A DNA stretch of 64,000 nucleotides, taken from positions 1,441,319 through 1,505,318 of the forward strand of contig LT599022.1 of assembly GCA_900079695.1 (NCBI GenBank). Reading direction: 5' to 3'. The number at the start of each line of letters is the position of its first letter. Positions within the stretch are counted from its first letter, which is position 1. A model generated the notes under the pieces. That model was not told the origin of the DNA. It was given only the letters and a program-made list of their open reading frames with translations, and did not search any database. This document shows positions 56,328-64,000 of this stretch, in pieces. The position numbers were made by a program, and so were the translations under genes. The stretch is from an uncultured Alphaproteobacteria bacterium. Lineage in GTDB: Bacteria > Pseudomonadota > Alphaproteobacteria > Rhodospirillales > Rhodospirillaceae.

Positions 56328-56409
56328 GCAACGGACATCGTGTCCCTTGCTGGATGCCGGGGTTTCGTCGCCGGGCTGGTTGTCGTGCAAACGACATCGT
56401 GTCGTTTGC
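56328..56409. promoter_or_regulatory. Two 23-bp dyads sharing a GACATCGTGTC centre
   Basis: Copy one (56328-56350) is GCAAC-GGACA-TCG-TGTCC-CTTGC, a near-palindrome. Copy two (56387-56409) is a perfect palindrome of two 10-bp arms around TCG. The starts are 59 bases apart. They are distinct from the TTTCC array, so a second regulator is likely. Confidence 0.65.
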
Positions 56410-56702
56410 ATCCCAATAGCGCTCGCGCCAAGCCAAGGTTGACGACCCTCTGCAATCCGAGTAGGCTTTGTCTCGGAGCTTAGTAACCTCCAAGTGGCGG
56501 TAAGCCGCCCCGCGCCTTCGAGCGAAGCGGCTATTTTCATGCCCGGATTCCGTCCGGAGCATCCCTATACCGGGGGTCGGGTAATACAAGACCCGCAAGG
56601 GGAATATCCCGGCCTGTCCACTTCAGGTTACTAGCCCCCGGTGCCAGGGTGCGGCGTAGTAACCCTCCTGGCATCGGCAACGCCGAAGTGGAGGGCTTGC
56701 TT

Positions 56703-57293
56703 ATGGCCGATTTTCCCTTTTTCCGTCACGGTAACTCTATAGAAGATGCCTTGGTTGACGCCTCGGACGCCCTGGAAACGCTGTCCCTGTTGATCAGCAC
56801 CAGCAACATGGACTTTGCCAAGGACACCCGGCATGGATTGTGCGTCATGCTGGACGCGGTTAACAGCGTCATGGCGACCGCCGCCAGCCTCTACAGCGAA
56901 GAGAATAGCACTTCGCAAGAGGCTAACTCGTCCGGACTGGAACAAGTCTATCGAGCCGGGTTCGATGCCGGGAGGTTGGACGTGTGCCGTTCCAACGTCG
57001 TAGCCGGAACCGAGGCGCGCGGAGAGCTGGAAGGAGTGTATCGCTCCGGATATGGCGACGGTGCGAAGGCGGGTTGGGCGAGTGGGTGGTACGCGGGACG
57101 GGGTAAGGTCGAGGCGTTCAATCACAGCAGGCGGGACGAAGACGTCCAGGCCCTTATGTCTCCCATGCCTGGGATCGGCGGCGGAGAGGTGTGCCCCGAA
57201 ACGGTAGAGCGCCCCCAACATACCGATCCCATTCCGCGCCTGACCGAAGAGGCACCCGCCACGACTGGCAACCAATCTCAGGCCAGCGCCTGA
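56703..57293 (+). CDS. Prophage hypothetical protein with YR-G-AG repeats
   Basis: This 196-residue protein starts at 56703 behind GTGGAGGG. It is helical in the first half (SIEDALVDASDALETLSLLIST) and then holds two related motifs, VYRAGFDAGRLDV and VYRSGYGDGAKAGWASGW, before a disordered Pro-rich tail. No family recognised. It is the first gene after the operator region and therefore probably an early regulatory or immunity-type product; that is inference. Confidence 0.55.
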   Translation: MADFPFFRHGNSIEDALVDASDALETLSLLISTSNMDFAKDTRHGLCVMLDAVNSVMATAASLYSEENSTSQEANSSGLEQVYRAGFDAGRLDVCRSNVVAGTEARGELEGVYRSGYGDGAKAGWASGWYAGRGKVEAFNHSRRDEDVQALMSPMPGIGGGEVCPETVERPQHTDPIPRLTEEAPATTGNQSQASA

Positions 57294-57343
57294 CGGCACG
57301 GGCCGGGCGGTAACGTCCGCCCCTTCCTGTGTGAGGGAACACC

Positions 57344-57928
57344 ATGTCCAATGACCAAGGGTTCGAGTTGTCGGTTAGCGTGCCCGCGTCCGAGTGGGCC
57401 GAACTGCGTCGCCGGGTGCTCTATCTCGAAGCGACGCTGGTTCAGGTGATGCGCGAGGCGCGGTGCTTGAAGGAATGGTTCAGCGGGGCCGAACTGGTGG
57501 CGTTGCGTCTGCCGGGACTGCCTGCCAGCAAGAACGCCATTACTCGTCTGGCGCGCGAAGCGGAGTGGCGCTTCCGGGTGGTAACGTGCCAAGGGGGGAA
57601 CCGCCACGAATACCACTTCTCCAGCCTTCCCCGGCGAGCATTCGAAACACTGATCGAACGGGTTCTAGCGGCGACTATGCCTGACGATGGCGAGGCCGAT
57701 CCGCACGACCTGGTTCCCAGCCTGCCGCCCCCGGCCTCGCCGATGAAAGAAGCGGACAATACCGCGCCGCCGTGGGTCTTGCCGTTGATGCGGGCTATCC
57801 GCCTGGACGGTGCTGCGACGGTGCGCGAGGCGGTAGAACTGCTGCCGCGTCATCTGCCTGCCGGAGTGGCGTGCCCCACGATGGAAGAGGCATTGGACGT
57901 GCTACGCCGGTTGGGTATGGTGTCTTGA
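57344..57928 (+). CDS. Protein with Mu-type (MuA/repressor) DNA-binding domain
   Basis: This encodes 194 residues. After a predicted coiled N-terminus, residues 43-107 (EWFSGAELVALRLPGLPASK, then ITRLAREAEWRFR and HEYHFSSLPRRA) match the winged-helix Mu DNA-binding domain shared by Mu transposase A and the Mu c repressor. There is no DDE catalytic domain: the rest is a linker and a small helical C-terminus. It is therefore a repressor-like protein or a truncated transposase. A strong terminator follows its stop. Confidence 0.7.
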   Translation: MSNDQGFELSVSVPASEWAELRRRVLYLEATLVQVMREARCLKEWFSGAELVALRLPGLPASKNAITRLAREAEWRFRVVTCQGGNRHEYHFSSLPRRAFETLIERVLAATMPDDGEADPHDLVPSLPPPASPMKEADNTAPPWVLPLMRAIRLDGAATVREAVELLPRHLPAGVACPTMEEALDVLRRLGMVS

Positions 57929-57935
57929 CCACGGC

Positions 57936-57972
57936 GACGCCGGGGCGCATCATCCGCCCCGGCGTCCTGTTT
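57936..57972 (+). terminator. Intrinsic terminator after the Mu-domain gene
   Basis: A 12-bp GC-rich stem (57936-57947 with 57955-57966), loop of seven, followed by CTGTTT. It separates the regulatory gene from the late genes. The following stretch to 58302 has no supported gene except the operator pair. Confidence 0.8.
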
Positions 57973-58194
57973 CGGGATTGTGTTGCTGGTTCGAAATCAG
58001 CCTTCCTCTTGGCGAAATGAACCTAAGCCCTTCCCGGAGGACTCCTGAGCCGCCAGCACACGCGGCGGCTACGTAGGTGGCCTGCATAGGCCCCTCGTCG
58101 CTGCTGACGGCTTTTACGCGGTCTTATGAGCGTCTTAAAGCTGACCTCATAGCCGCCCTCTCGCTCCTTCCAAATCGCTTTGGCATCCCCGGTC

Positions 58195-58232
58195 GAGCGG
58201 AACTCTTCCGCTCAGACCCCGGAACTGTTCCG
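58195..58232. promoter_or_regulatory. Tandem operator pair upstream of the Mor-like gene
   Basis: GAGCGGAA-CTC-TTCCGCTC (58195-58213) and CGGAA-CTG-TTCCG (58220-58232) share the core GGAACTSTTCC, with centres 22 bases apart. They lie 70-110 bases before the Mor-like start and probably control its transcription. Confidence 0.6.
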
Positions 58233-58302
58233 CTTGATAGTCTCCCCATCGAGCCGAGCCGTCCAACGCTCGGGAAAATCTAGAAATGATGAGGGGGGGG
58301 CG

Positions 58303-58677
58303 ATGGCGGAAACGCCGGACATTTCTCTGTTCCCGGGGATATTGCGGACGCTCGCGACTGCCGGTTTCGTGGACGAAGCCATCAAGTTGGCGGCCACCTG
58401 GGGCGGGACGAAACGCTTCATCCCGTACAAGCCCACGCCAGAATCCGAGATTTCCAAGATTATAGGCGTCAAGGCTGCTCAAGTTCTTGCCGTCAACTAT
58501 GGCACAAGCCACCACGACATTCCTCTTCTCGCCGGCCTTGGTCGAAAGAAGCTGGCGCTGAAGTGGCTTGGTGGCCTCGAAGTCACTGACGCCGCCCGCG
58601 CCGTCGGATGCACCGCGCGCTATGTCCGAATGGTGCGGAACGGCGCGACTCCCCGTACTCCCAAAAGCAACCCGTGA
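58303..58677 (+). CDS. Mor-family-like transcription activator
   Basis: This 124-residue protein starts at 58303 behind a GAGGGGGG run. It follows the Mor pattern: an N-terminal helical part (FPGILRTLATAGFVDEAIKLAATWGG), a strand KRFIPYKP, a middle segment and a C-terminal HTH (VTDAARAVGCTARYVRMVRNG, residues about 95-115). Mor/C proteins switch on middle or late genes of Mu-like phages. The capsid gene begins 43 bases later, so this is its likely activator or the head of the late operon. Confidence 0.65.
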   Translation: MAETPDISLFPGILRTLATAGFVDEAIKLAATWGGTKRFIPYKPTPESEISKIIGVKAAQVLAVNYGTSHHDIPLLAGLGRKKLALKWLGGLEVTDAARAVGCTARYVRMVRNGATPRTPKSNP

Positions 58678-58719
58678 CACGGCAACCACCGTGTTTCTGA
58701 GACACGAAGGAAACGACCG

Positions 58720-59625
58720 ATGATTATCAACTCGAATAGCCTGGACCTTGTTTGCCAGGGCTTCAGAACCGTCTTCAACAACGCCTTCAGCGCGGCAACC
58801 CCGCAGTATGAAAAGATCGCGATGGTGGTTTCGAGCGCCACCCGCGAAGAGACCTATGGATGGTTGGGAGAATTCCCCAGCCTCCGCGAATGGATCGCCG
58901 AGCGGGTTTACAAGAACCTGAAAGCGCACGCGTTCACCATCAAGAACCGCGATTTCGAGGCGACGGTACAGGTTCGCCGGAACGACATCGAAGATGATCG
59001 CTATGGGGTGTACGCTCCGCTTTTCTCGGAGATGGGGCGCTCGACGGCCTCGCACCCGGACGAACTGATTTTCGGCCTGCTGGCCTCGGGTTTTTCCGAG
59101 ACGTGCTACGACGGCCAGTATTTCTTCGACGCCGACCATCTGATGGTGGTGGATGACCAGGAAGTCAGCATTTCCAACCTGCAACTCCCCGACGAAGAAA
59201 AGGAGGAGGAAGAGGGACCGGCGTGGTTCCTTCTGGACACCAGCCGTGAGGTCAAGCCGCTGATCTTCCAGAAGCGCCGCGCCTACCAGTTCGTCGTCCG
59301 AGACAACATCTCTGTCGATGATGTTTTCGAGAAGAAGCTGCTCACCTACTCCGTCGATGCGCGCCTGAATGTCGGGTTCGGGCTGTGGCAGCTGGCTTTC
59401 GGCAGCAAAGCCCCGCTCACCAAAGCGAACTACGAAGCGGCGCGCAGCAGCATGATGGGCCTGAAGGGCGATTATGGGCGTCCGCTGGGGATCACGCCCA
59501 CCGTCCTCGTCGTTCCGCCCTCCCTGGAGGGAACCGCGCGGCGGCTGCTCAAGGCGACCGTCAACGGCGGTGAGGCCAACGAGTGGGCGGGAAGCGCCGA
59601 ACTGATCGTCTCTCATCACTTGTAA
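58720..59625 (+). CDS. Mu T-like major capsid protein
   Basis: A 301-residue protein close in length to Mu gpT. Signatures are FRTVFNNAFSAATPQYEKIAMVV, YGWLGEFPSLREWIAERVYKNL, and HAFTIKNRDFEATVQVRRNDIEDDRYGVYAPLF, characteristic of Mu-like head subunits (HK97 fold). It ends with PLGITPTVLVVPPSLEGTARRLL, as in the family. No frameshift or stop is seen. In Mu the protease I gene precedes T; here the order is reversed. Confidence 0.88.
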   Translation: MIINSNSLDLVCQGFRTVFNNAFSAATPQYEKIAMVVSSATREETYGWLGEFPSLREWIAERVYKNLKAHAFTIKNRDFEATVQVRRNDIEDDRYGVYAPLFSEMGRSTASHPDELIFGLLASGFSETCYDGQYFFDADHLMVVDDQEVSISNLQLPDEEKEEEEGPAWFLLDTSREVKPLIFQKRRAYQFVVRDNISVDDVFEKKLLTYSVDARLNVGFGLWQLAFGSKAPLTKANYEAARSSMMGLKGDYGRPLGITPTVLVVPPSLEGTARRLLKATVNGGEANEWAGSAELIVSHHL

Positions 59626-59635
59626 GAGGCGCGTC

Positions 59636-60553
59636 ATGGATTTCGAAACCGCCTCCTGCACGATGGAGCTTCCGAGCGGCATCGTCCCTGAGTGGGTTCA
59701 CCTGATACCCGCCGGTGAATTCACCGGGCGGGACGGACGAGCCTTCAACATCCGCTCTCCCAAGAAGGTTCTGGCGGCTTTCGCCGCCAACGCCATGGAC
59801 CTCCCCATCGACTACGAGCATCAGTCCGAGAACAGCCAGACGAACGGGAAGCCCGCCCCGGCGGCTGGATGGATCAAGGAACTGGATGCGCGCGGTGACG
59901 GTATCTGGGGTCGGGTCGAATGGACCGCCAAAGCTCGGCAGATGTTGTCCGAGCGTGAGTATCGCTTTCTCAGTCCCGTGCTGGTGTTCAACCGGGAAAC
60001 CAAGGAAGTCGTCCGACTGGCGAGCGCGGGACTGACCAACTCGCCCAACCTTTTCTTGAGGGCGCTGTCGCGCCAGGAGCCTCCGATCATGAAAACCGAT
60101 TTCGCCACCAAGATTAAGGAATTGCTCGGCTTGCCCGCCGACACCGAGGAGACATCCGTTCTCGAAGCCTTGCAGAAGGGTGCAAACTCTCTTCTCGATC
60201 CGGCGCGGTATGTGCCGGTGGCGCAAGTCCAGAAGCTGATGGGGGAACTGGCGGACCTGAAAGCCACCGCTGTCGAGGAACTGGCGGAAAACCGGGTGGC
60301 TCAGGCGATGAGGAGTGGCAAGCTGCCGCCCGCCCTGGAAGGCTGGGGGATTGCTCTCTGTCGCCAGAATCCCGAGGCGTTTCAGGAGTTCATCGACAAA
60401 ACTCCGCCCACCTATGCCGATATGGACAAACCCGTCGTGACGGGACTGCTGCCGAATGGGCGACGGTCTCCTCTCGGAGAGACCGAACGCGCGATCTGCC
60501 GGAACCTGGGGATCAGCGAAGAAGACCTGCGGGCCAATCTGGCGAAATCCTGA
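59636..60553 (+). CDS. Mu I-like head maturation protease/scaffold
   Basis: This 305-residue protein has PAGEFTGRDGRAFNIRSPKKVLAAF, PIDYEHQSENSQTNGKPAPAAGWI and YRFLSPVLVFNRETKEVVRLASAGLTNSPNLFLRAL. This is the Mu I protease domain, with the His and Ser expected of the catalytic dyad or triad in HQSEN and LSPVL. The C-terminal 130 residues are helical and scaffold-like. It starts 10 bases after the capsid stop and is co-transcribed. Confidence 0.85.
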   Translation: MDFETASCTMELPSGIVPEWVHLIPAGEFTGRDGRAFNIRSPKKVLAAFAANAMDLPIDYEHQSENSQTNGKPAPAAGWIKELDARGDGIWGRVEWTAKARQMLSEREYRFLSPVLVFNRETKEVVRLASAGLTNSPNLFLRALSRQEPPIMKTDFATKIKELLGLPADTEETSVLEALQKGANSLLDPARYVPVAQVQKLMGELADLKATAVEELAENRVAQAMRSGKLPPALEGWGIALCRQNPEAFQEFIDKTPPTYADMDKPVVTGLLPNGRRSPLGETERAICRNLGISEEDLRANLAKS

Positions 60554-60568
60554 CGCGGCGGTGACGAC

Positions 60569-63088
60569 ATGGAGCGCAGCCTTGCTTTCTCAATGGTTAT
60601 CGGAGCCACGGTCGATGGGAGCATGCGCTCCGCGATCGGGTCAACCGTCACGGAAATGGGGAGGCTGGGCACTGCCGTCCGTTCGGTCGAAGAGAGCAAG
60701 GCAAGCGCGCTGAAAGACGCTGCCAGCATCGAACGGACCCAGCGGCAGCTTCAAGCGTATCGAGAGATGGGGCGTGAGGTGCTGGCTGCCGGGCGTTCTC
60801 ACCGCGACGCGCAGGATAAAGTCAAAGGTCTCGCGCGAGAGATCGCTGCCGCCGCCGACCCCACCAAGGCCCAAGAAAAAGCCTTGGAGGCGGCGCGCAA
60901 GGCTGTTGTACGCGCAGCCGCTGCGGAAGAGGCGAAAAAGCAGCGCCTTGCGAGCATGCGGTCGGAACTCAAGGCCGCCAACGTGGACACCGCTAGGTTT
61001 GGAGCCGCGGAACGCAAGCTCGCCTCCGATCTTGCGGCGGCGAAGGCCAAGGTGGACGAGACTACCCGCTCCATCACTGCAATGGGCGACGCGGTATCTC
61101 GTGTCGAAAAAAGGCAGGAAATCGGGGGCGAACTCCGAAATCAAGCCCTCAAGGTCGGAGCCGCGTATTTGGCTCTACGGCAGCCGGTGAGGGAGGCTGG
61201 AGACTTCGAACACCAGCTTCGCCGCTTCGGCAACACCGCCGGAATGACCGATCAACAGCTTGAAGCTGTCCGCCTGAAAATCCGTCATGTCTCGGTGACG
61301 GCGCGCCAAGGCATGGCCGACATGATGGCGGGCGTGGACGTTCTGGTCGGCAAGGGCATGAAGCCCGATCAAGCCCTTGCCGCTATCGAACCCATTGGCC
61401 TCGCGGCTTCCGCCACCGGTGCCAGCATGGAGGATATGGCGAACCTCTCTTACAACGTTCTCGGCAACCTACATGTACCGGTCGACAAGCTCTCCCAGGC
61501 ACTCGACATCATGGCGCAGGCGGGCAAGGAAGGTGGCTTCGAGCTGCGCGACATGGCGCGCGAGTTTCCGCAGCTCACATCCGCCGCCGCCGCGCTCGGC
61601 TGGACGGGGACCGAGGCCGTCGCCTCGCTTGGCGCGGCGCTTCAAGTGGCGATGAGGGGGGCGTCCGATCCGTCCACCGCCGCCAACAACCTCGCGAACT
61701 TTCTCGCCAAGATCGCCTCGCCGGAGACCGTCAAGAATTTCTCGAAGCTCGGCATCGACATCCAGGAGGCCCTTGCCGAAGGCGTGGCGGCGGGCCAGAA
61801 CCCGATGGAAGTAGTGATGCAGCAGATTGCCGAGGCGACCGGGGCGGACCTCGGGAAAGCGATGGAAGGAGCCTTTGACGCCAACGGCAAACTCATGGAA
61901 GGAGCGGCTGAACAAATCGCCAGCCGCTTCGACCTCGGGTCACTCTTCGGGGACCGTCAGGTACAGGACTTTCTTGCGCCGATGCTGGCGAATTATCAGG
62001 AATACGTGCGGATCAAGAATACTGCCGCTCAGGCCAACGGCGTGGTGAATAAGGACTTCGCCGCCATGGCCGGGACGTTCAACAAAGCGTCGGAACGATT
62101 GGGGGTGGCGTGGTCCAACATCAAGGAAGGTATCGGTGCCTCATTGCTACCGGTCCTCACGCCCGTGACCAATGTGGTGGCTGCCGCCGCTGAAGGCATT
62201 GCCGATCTGACCGAGCAGTTTCCCGTGTTGACGGCTGGTGTCGTGACTCTCGGCGGCGGCGTTCTAGCGTTTCGTTCAGCGACGTTGGTCGCCCGCTATG
62301 GCATGACTTTCCTGCGCGGAGGTATCGGTTCCGTCGTCAAGGAGACCATGACCATGGGGCGTGCTGTCGGCGGGACGACAGCCAGCGTCGGAAGAATGGG
62401 CGCTTCCGTCAGCGCCACCGGGGGACGCCTCGGAGCGGTGGTTGCGCAGATGCGGCGCTATAGCGTTGCGGCGAATTCTGCCGCCACCGCTTCCCGCAGG
62501 CTAGCCACAGCCCAGGGCGGTATAGGCTCTATTGGGGGACTGGGCGGGATCGGAAAGACCATGCGCGTCGGAGGTAAAGCGTTGGGTGCTGCCGGCCTGC
62601 TCCTGAATGCCGGACTTGCCGTTAAGGATATGGCCGATCCTTCGCTGTCCAGAGAGGAGAAAGGGGCGTCGGTCGGAGACTTGGCGGGTGGCTTGGCAGG
62701 TGCGGCAACTGGTGCGGCTATCGGGTCCGTGGTCCCTGTGATCGGAACCGCCGTAGGGGCGATGATCGGCGGCGTCGTGGGCAGCATGGGTGGCTCGAAA
62801 CTCGGGGCCATGCTCGGGCGCGAAGGTGTCGGGCAAGCTGTTGGCGGCGCGATGGCCGCGACGGCGGCGGCAGGGGTCGCCATGTCGCCGCCACCACAAG
62901 TACCGTTTGAGATTGAGCAAGCGGTACCTTCTTCCCCCACCACCATGAACACCACCATCAACATCACCATTCCGAGGCAACAGGGCGACGACGCCCAGGT
63001 GATCGCTATGGAGGTGCGACGGCAGATTGACGACCTCTTCCAAGACATAGGCGGCCGTCAGAGAGCGGGGCTGTATGATGTGGTATAG
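60569..63088 (+). CDS. Phage tail tape measure protein
   Basis: This 839-residue protein has an N-terminal coiled coil (about 40-190), then the TP901-type core (FEHQLRRFGNTAGMTDQQLEAVRLKIRHVSVTARQGMADMMAGVDVLVGKGM in part, ATGASMEDMANLSYNVLGNLHV). Hydrophobic and Gly-rich C-terminal stretches follow (AAGLLLNAGLAVKDMADP; GAATGAAIGSVVPVIGTAVGAMIGG). Tape measures set tail length and help DNA entry. It is intact but follows the protease directly, without any tail-tube or assembly-chaperone gene. Confidence 0.85.
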   Translation: MERSLAFSMVIGATVDGSMRSAIGSTVTEMGRLGTAVRSVEESKASALKDAASIERTQRQLQAYREMGREVLAAGRSHRDAQDKVKGLAREIAAAADPTKAQEKALEAARKAVVRAAAAEEAKKQRLASMRSELKAANVDTARFGAAERKLASDLAAAKAKVDETTRSITAMGDAVSRVEKRQEIGGELRNQALKVGAAYLALRQPVREAGDFEHQLRRFGNTAGMTDQQLEAVRLKIRHVSVTARQGMADMMAGVDVLVGKGMKPDQALAAIEPIGLAASATGASMEDMANLSYNVLGNLHVPVDKLSQALDIMAQAGKEGGFELRDMAREFPQLTSAAAALGWTGTEAVASLGAALQVAMRGASDPSTAANNLANFLAKIASPETVKNFSKLGIDIQEALAEGVAAGQNPMEVVMQQIAEATGADLGKAMEGAFDANGKLMEGAAEQIASRFDLGSLFGDRQVQDFLAPMLANYQEYVRIKNTAAQANGVVNKDFAAMAGTFNKASERLGVAWSNIKEGIGASLLPVLTPVTNVVAAAAEGIADLTEQFPVLTAGVVTLGGGVLAFRSATLVARYGMTFLRGGIGSVVKETMTMGRAVGGTTASVGRMGASVSATGGRLGAVVAQMRRYSVAANSAATASRRLATAQGGIGSIGGLGGIGKTMRVGGKALGAAGLLLNAGLAVKDMADPSLSREEKGASVGDLAGGLAGAATGAAIGSVVPVIGTAVGAMIGGVVGSMGGSKLGAMLGREGVGQAVGGAMAATAAAGVAMSPPPQVPFEIEQAVPSSPTTMNTTINITIPRQQGDDAQVIAMEVRRQIDDLFQDIGGRQRAGLYDVV

Positions 63089-63362
63089 GCCGACTACGAT
63101 GGCCGTGAAAAGCAGGCTGAAGAAGCCCTATTCCGCAACCACCATGACCCTTGAGAAGCAATCCAGGGCCATGTTTCTGGCTAGGATAAAAGCCCGCCGT
63201 GCGCTCCGGGAAGCGCGGCGTGACCAACTCCACGCGGCAGAGCTACTTTGGATTTGGTCACGCCAGAACACAGCCCTAAAATCGGCTCTCGTCCGGGTCG
63301 CAATTGGTGTCTTAGTCGGGCTTCAGACGCCTCTAGAAGAGCCGCAATCCGGCGCGCGGTAG
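63075..63362 (+). CDS. Possible small basic protein at the prophage end
   Basis: A 95-residue frame overlapping the tape-measure end by 14 bases. It is Arg/Lys/Ala-rich with a helical MFLARIKARRALREARRDQLHAAELLWIW stretch. There is no convincing ribosome-binding site. It may be a truncated downstream tail gene. Confidence 0.3.
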   Translation: MMWYRPTTMAVKSRLKKPYSATTMTLEKQSRAMFLARIKARRALREARRDQLHAAELLWIWSRQNTALKSALVRVAIGVLVGLQTPLEEPQSGAR

Positions 63363-63377
63363 CGCCTCGCACCCTGT

Positions 63378-63394
63378 TGCGGAACCATGTGTCC
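63378..63394. repeat. Right copy of the 17-bp end repeat
   Basis: Exact match to 55822-55838 in the same orientation, lying 16 bases past the last prophage frame and about 40 bases before the alaS terminator hairpin. Confidence 0.6.
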
Positions 63395-63430
63395 CGCCGG
63401 GCAAAACCAAGTGGCGCGCTTCAGCGGGGG

Positions 63431-63452
63431 CCGGGGGATCGTGATCCCCCGG
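63431..63452 (-). terminator. Terminator-like hairpin downstream of alaS
   Basis: A palindrome CCGGGGGATC-GT-GATCCCCCGG with a second GC-rich dyad close by (about 63460-63472). It lies 30 bases past the alaS stop, without a T tract on the minus strand. Confidence 0.6.
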
Positions 63453-63482
63453 CGGGGTCGGGGCGGAGCCCCTGCCCTGTTT

Positions 63483-64000
63483 TCAGTGGACCGCCTTTTC
63501 CGCCATCGCGGCCTCGATCGCGGCGATCGCCTCGGCGGCTTTAGCGCCTTCCGGGCCGCCCGCCTGGGCCATGTCGGGGCGGCCGCCGCCGCCTTTGCCG
63601 CCGAGGGCGACCGAGCCCGCGCGGACCAGATCGACGGCGTTGAAGCGTTCGGCGACGTCGGCGGTGGCGGCCACCACCAACGAGGCCTTGCCTTCAACCA
63701 CCGAGATCAGCGCGACGACGCCGGAGCCGATCTGGGTCTTGATCTCGTCGGCCATGCCTTTGAGATCCTTGGCGGGCACGTCTTCCAGCACCTTGCCGAC
63801 GAACGCCGCGCCCGCGACCGTCTTCGGCCCTTCGGCGGCGGCGCTGCCGCCCATCGCCAGCTTCTTACGGGTATCGGAGAGTTCGCGCTCCAGGCGCTTG
63901 CGGTCCTCTAGAAGCTGCGCGAGGCGGTCGGAAAGTTCGGCGACCGGGGCCTTGAGGGTCTCCGCCGCCTTGTGCAGGATCGCGTCGTGCTCGGCGACGT
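63483..64000 (-). CDS. alaS: Alanyl-tRNA synthetase, C-terminal part (gene continues past the window)
   Basis: The frame is open from the right edge to a stop at 63483. The visible 172 residues are a coiled segment ([29 protein letters not shown]) and the DHHA1-type C-terminal domain, with the Gly-rich [17 protein letters not shown] motif that ends AlaRS proteins. AlaRS charges tRNA-Ala. In many Alphaproteobacteria alaS lies beside icd; here the prophage and the MerR/CMD pair separate them. Confidence 0.93.
   Translation of the reverse strand, partial: VAEHDAILHKAAETLKAPVAELSDRLAQLLEDRKRLERELSDTRKKLAMGGSAAAEGPKTVAGAAFVGKVLEDVPAKDLKGMADEIKTQIGSGVVALISVVEGKASLVVAATADVAERFNAVDLVRAGSVALGGKGGGGRPDMAQAGGPEGAKAAEAIAAIEAAMAEKAVH

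Larger units (their letters stand above)
55518..56702. other. Gene-free regulatory stretch between MerR and the prophage genes
   Basis: Nearly 1.2 kb with no gene I can support, containing several ordered structures: the MerR operator, a 16-bp inverted repeat, the end repeats near 55718-55882, an inverted repeat with 11-bp arms (56028-56038 with 56051-56061), four spaced dyads (56179-56264) and two 23-bp dyads (56328-56409). The 56000-56270 part is AT-richer. Confidence 0.7.
55711..63403. mobile_element. Compact Mu-like prophage segment
   Basis: The segment between merR and alaS encodes, all on the plus strand: an unknown protein, a protein with a Mu-type DNA-binding domain, a Mor-like activator, Mu T-like capsid, Mu I-like protease, tape measure and a small end gene. 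No transposase A/B, lysis, terminase, portal, tail tube, sheath or fibre genes are present. The limits are approximate, set by related repeats near 55718 and 63378. No target duplication was identified. Confidence 0.65.

Noticed and set aside
57344..57928. A complete Mu transposase
   Set aside because: Only the N-terminal DNA-binding domain is present; no DDE domain follows in any frame up to 58300.

Overview
The window is high-GC DNA from an alphaproteobacterium, most likely of Rhodospirillales type. The evidence is split glycine decarboxylase genes (gcvPA/gcvPB) behind a glycine riboswitch, metZ behind a SAM-II-type leader, a coupled psd-pssA pair, a FYDLN-acid protein, an RNase J, a monomeric-type NADP isocitrate dehydrogenase near alaS, and two chromosomal tRNAs. 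No rRNA operon or CRISPR array was seen.

Region 1-15.8 kb is chromosomal with accessory patches. It starts with a gene tail and a small conserved protein. A DEAD-box helicase plus cold-shock protein, a lipid A acyltransferase, a FYDLN protein, a 58-residue basic protein and RNase J follow. An arsenic cluster reads leftwards: an ArsR-ArsC fusion, a 49-codon remnant of a glutaredoxin-type ArsC, arsD and arsA. A DUF1656/HlyD/FUSC efflux operon is divergent from an AraC regulator. A decayed AAA+ ATPase precedes the next block.

Region 15.77-31.33 kb is an integrated, probably mobilizable element. It is bounded by 48-bp direct repeats of the 3' part of tRNA-Gly(CCC), and the intact tRNA lies next to a tyrosine integrase. 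Inside are an AlpA-like HTH protein, a RepC-like initiator, a lone TrbL/VirB6-type membrane protein, a secreted protein, a HigA-like HTH protein, several small unknowns, and a MobA/MobL relaxase preceded by a perfect 19-bp inverted repeat (candidate oriT). The cargo is a 1,478-residue nuclease-STAND NTPase resembling Avs (AVAST) antiphage proteins.

Region 31.3-55.5 kb is housekeeping: metZ, folE, an FkbM-like methyltransferase, an alpha/beta hydrolase, chorismate mutase, tRNA-Gln, a UDP-glucuronate epimerase, a globin-coupled diguanylate cyclase, gcvT-H-PA-PB, an RND efflux pair split by an AT-richer HNH endonuclease gene, DUF2087, psd-pssA, a LysM protein, icd, and a MerR/carboxymuconolactone-decarboxylase pair.

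Region 55.5-63.4 kb is a compact Mu-like prophage segment between icd and alaS. It holds a dense operator region, a protein with a Mu-type DNA-binding domain, a Mor-like activator, a Mu T-type major capsid protein, a Mu I-type protease/scaffold and a tape-measure protein. No transposase, terminase, portal or tail-sheath gene is visible. The window ends inside alaS on the minus strand. Functions are inferred from reading motifs and family resemblance only; no database search was run.
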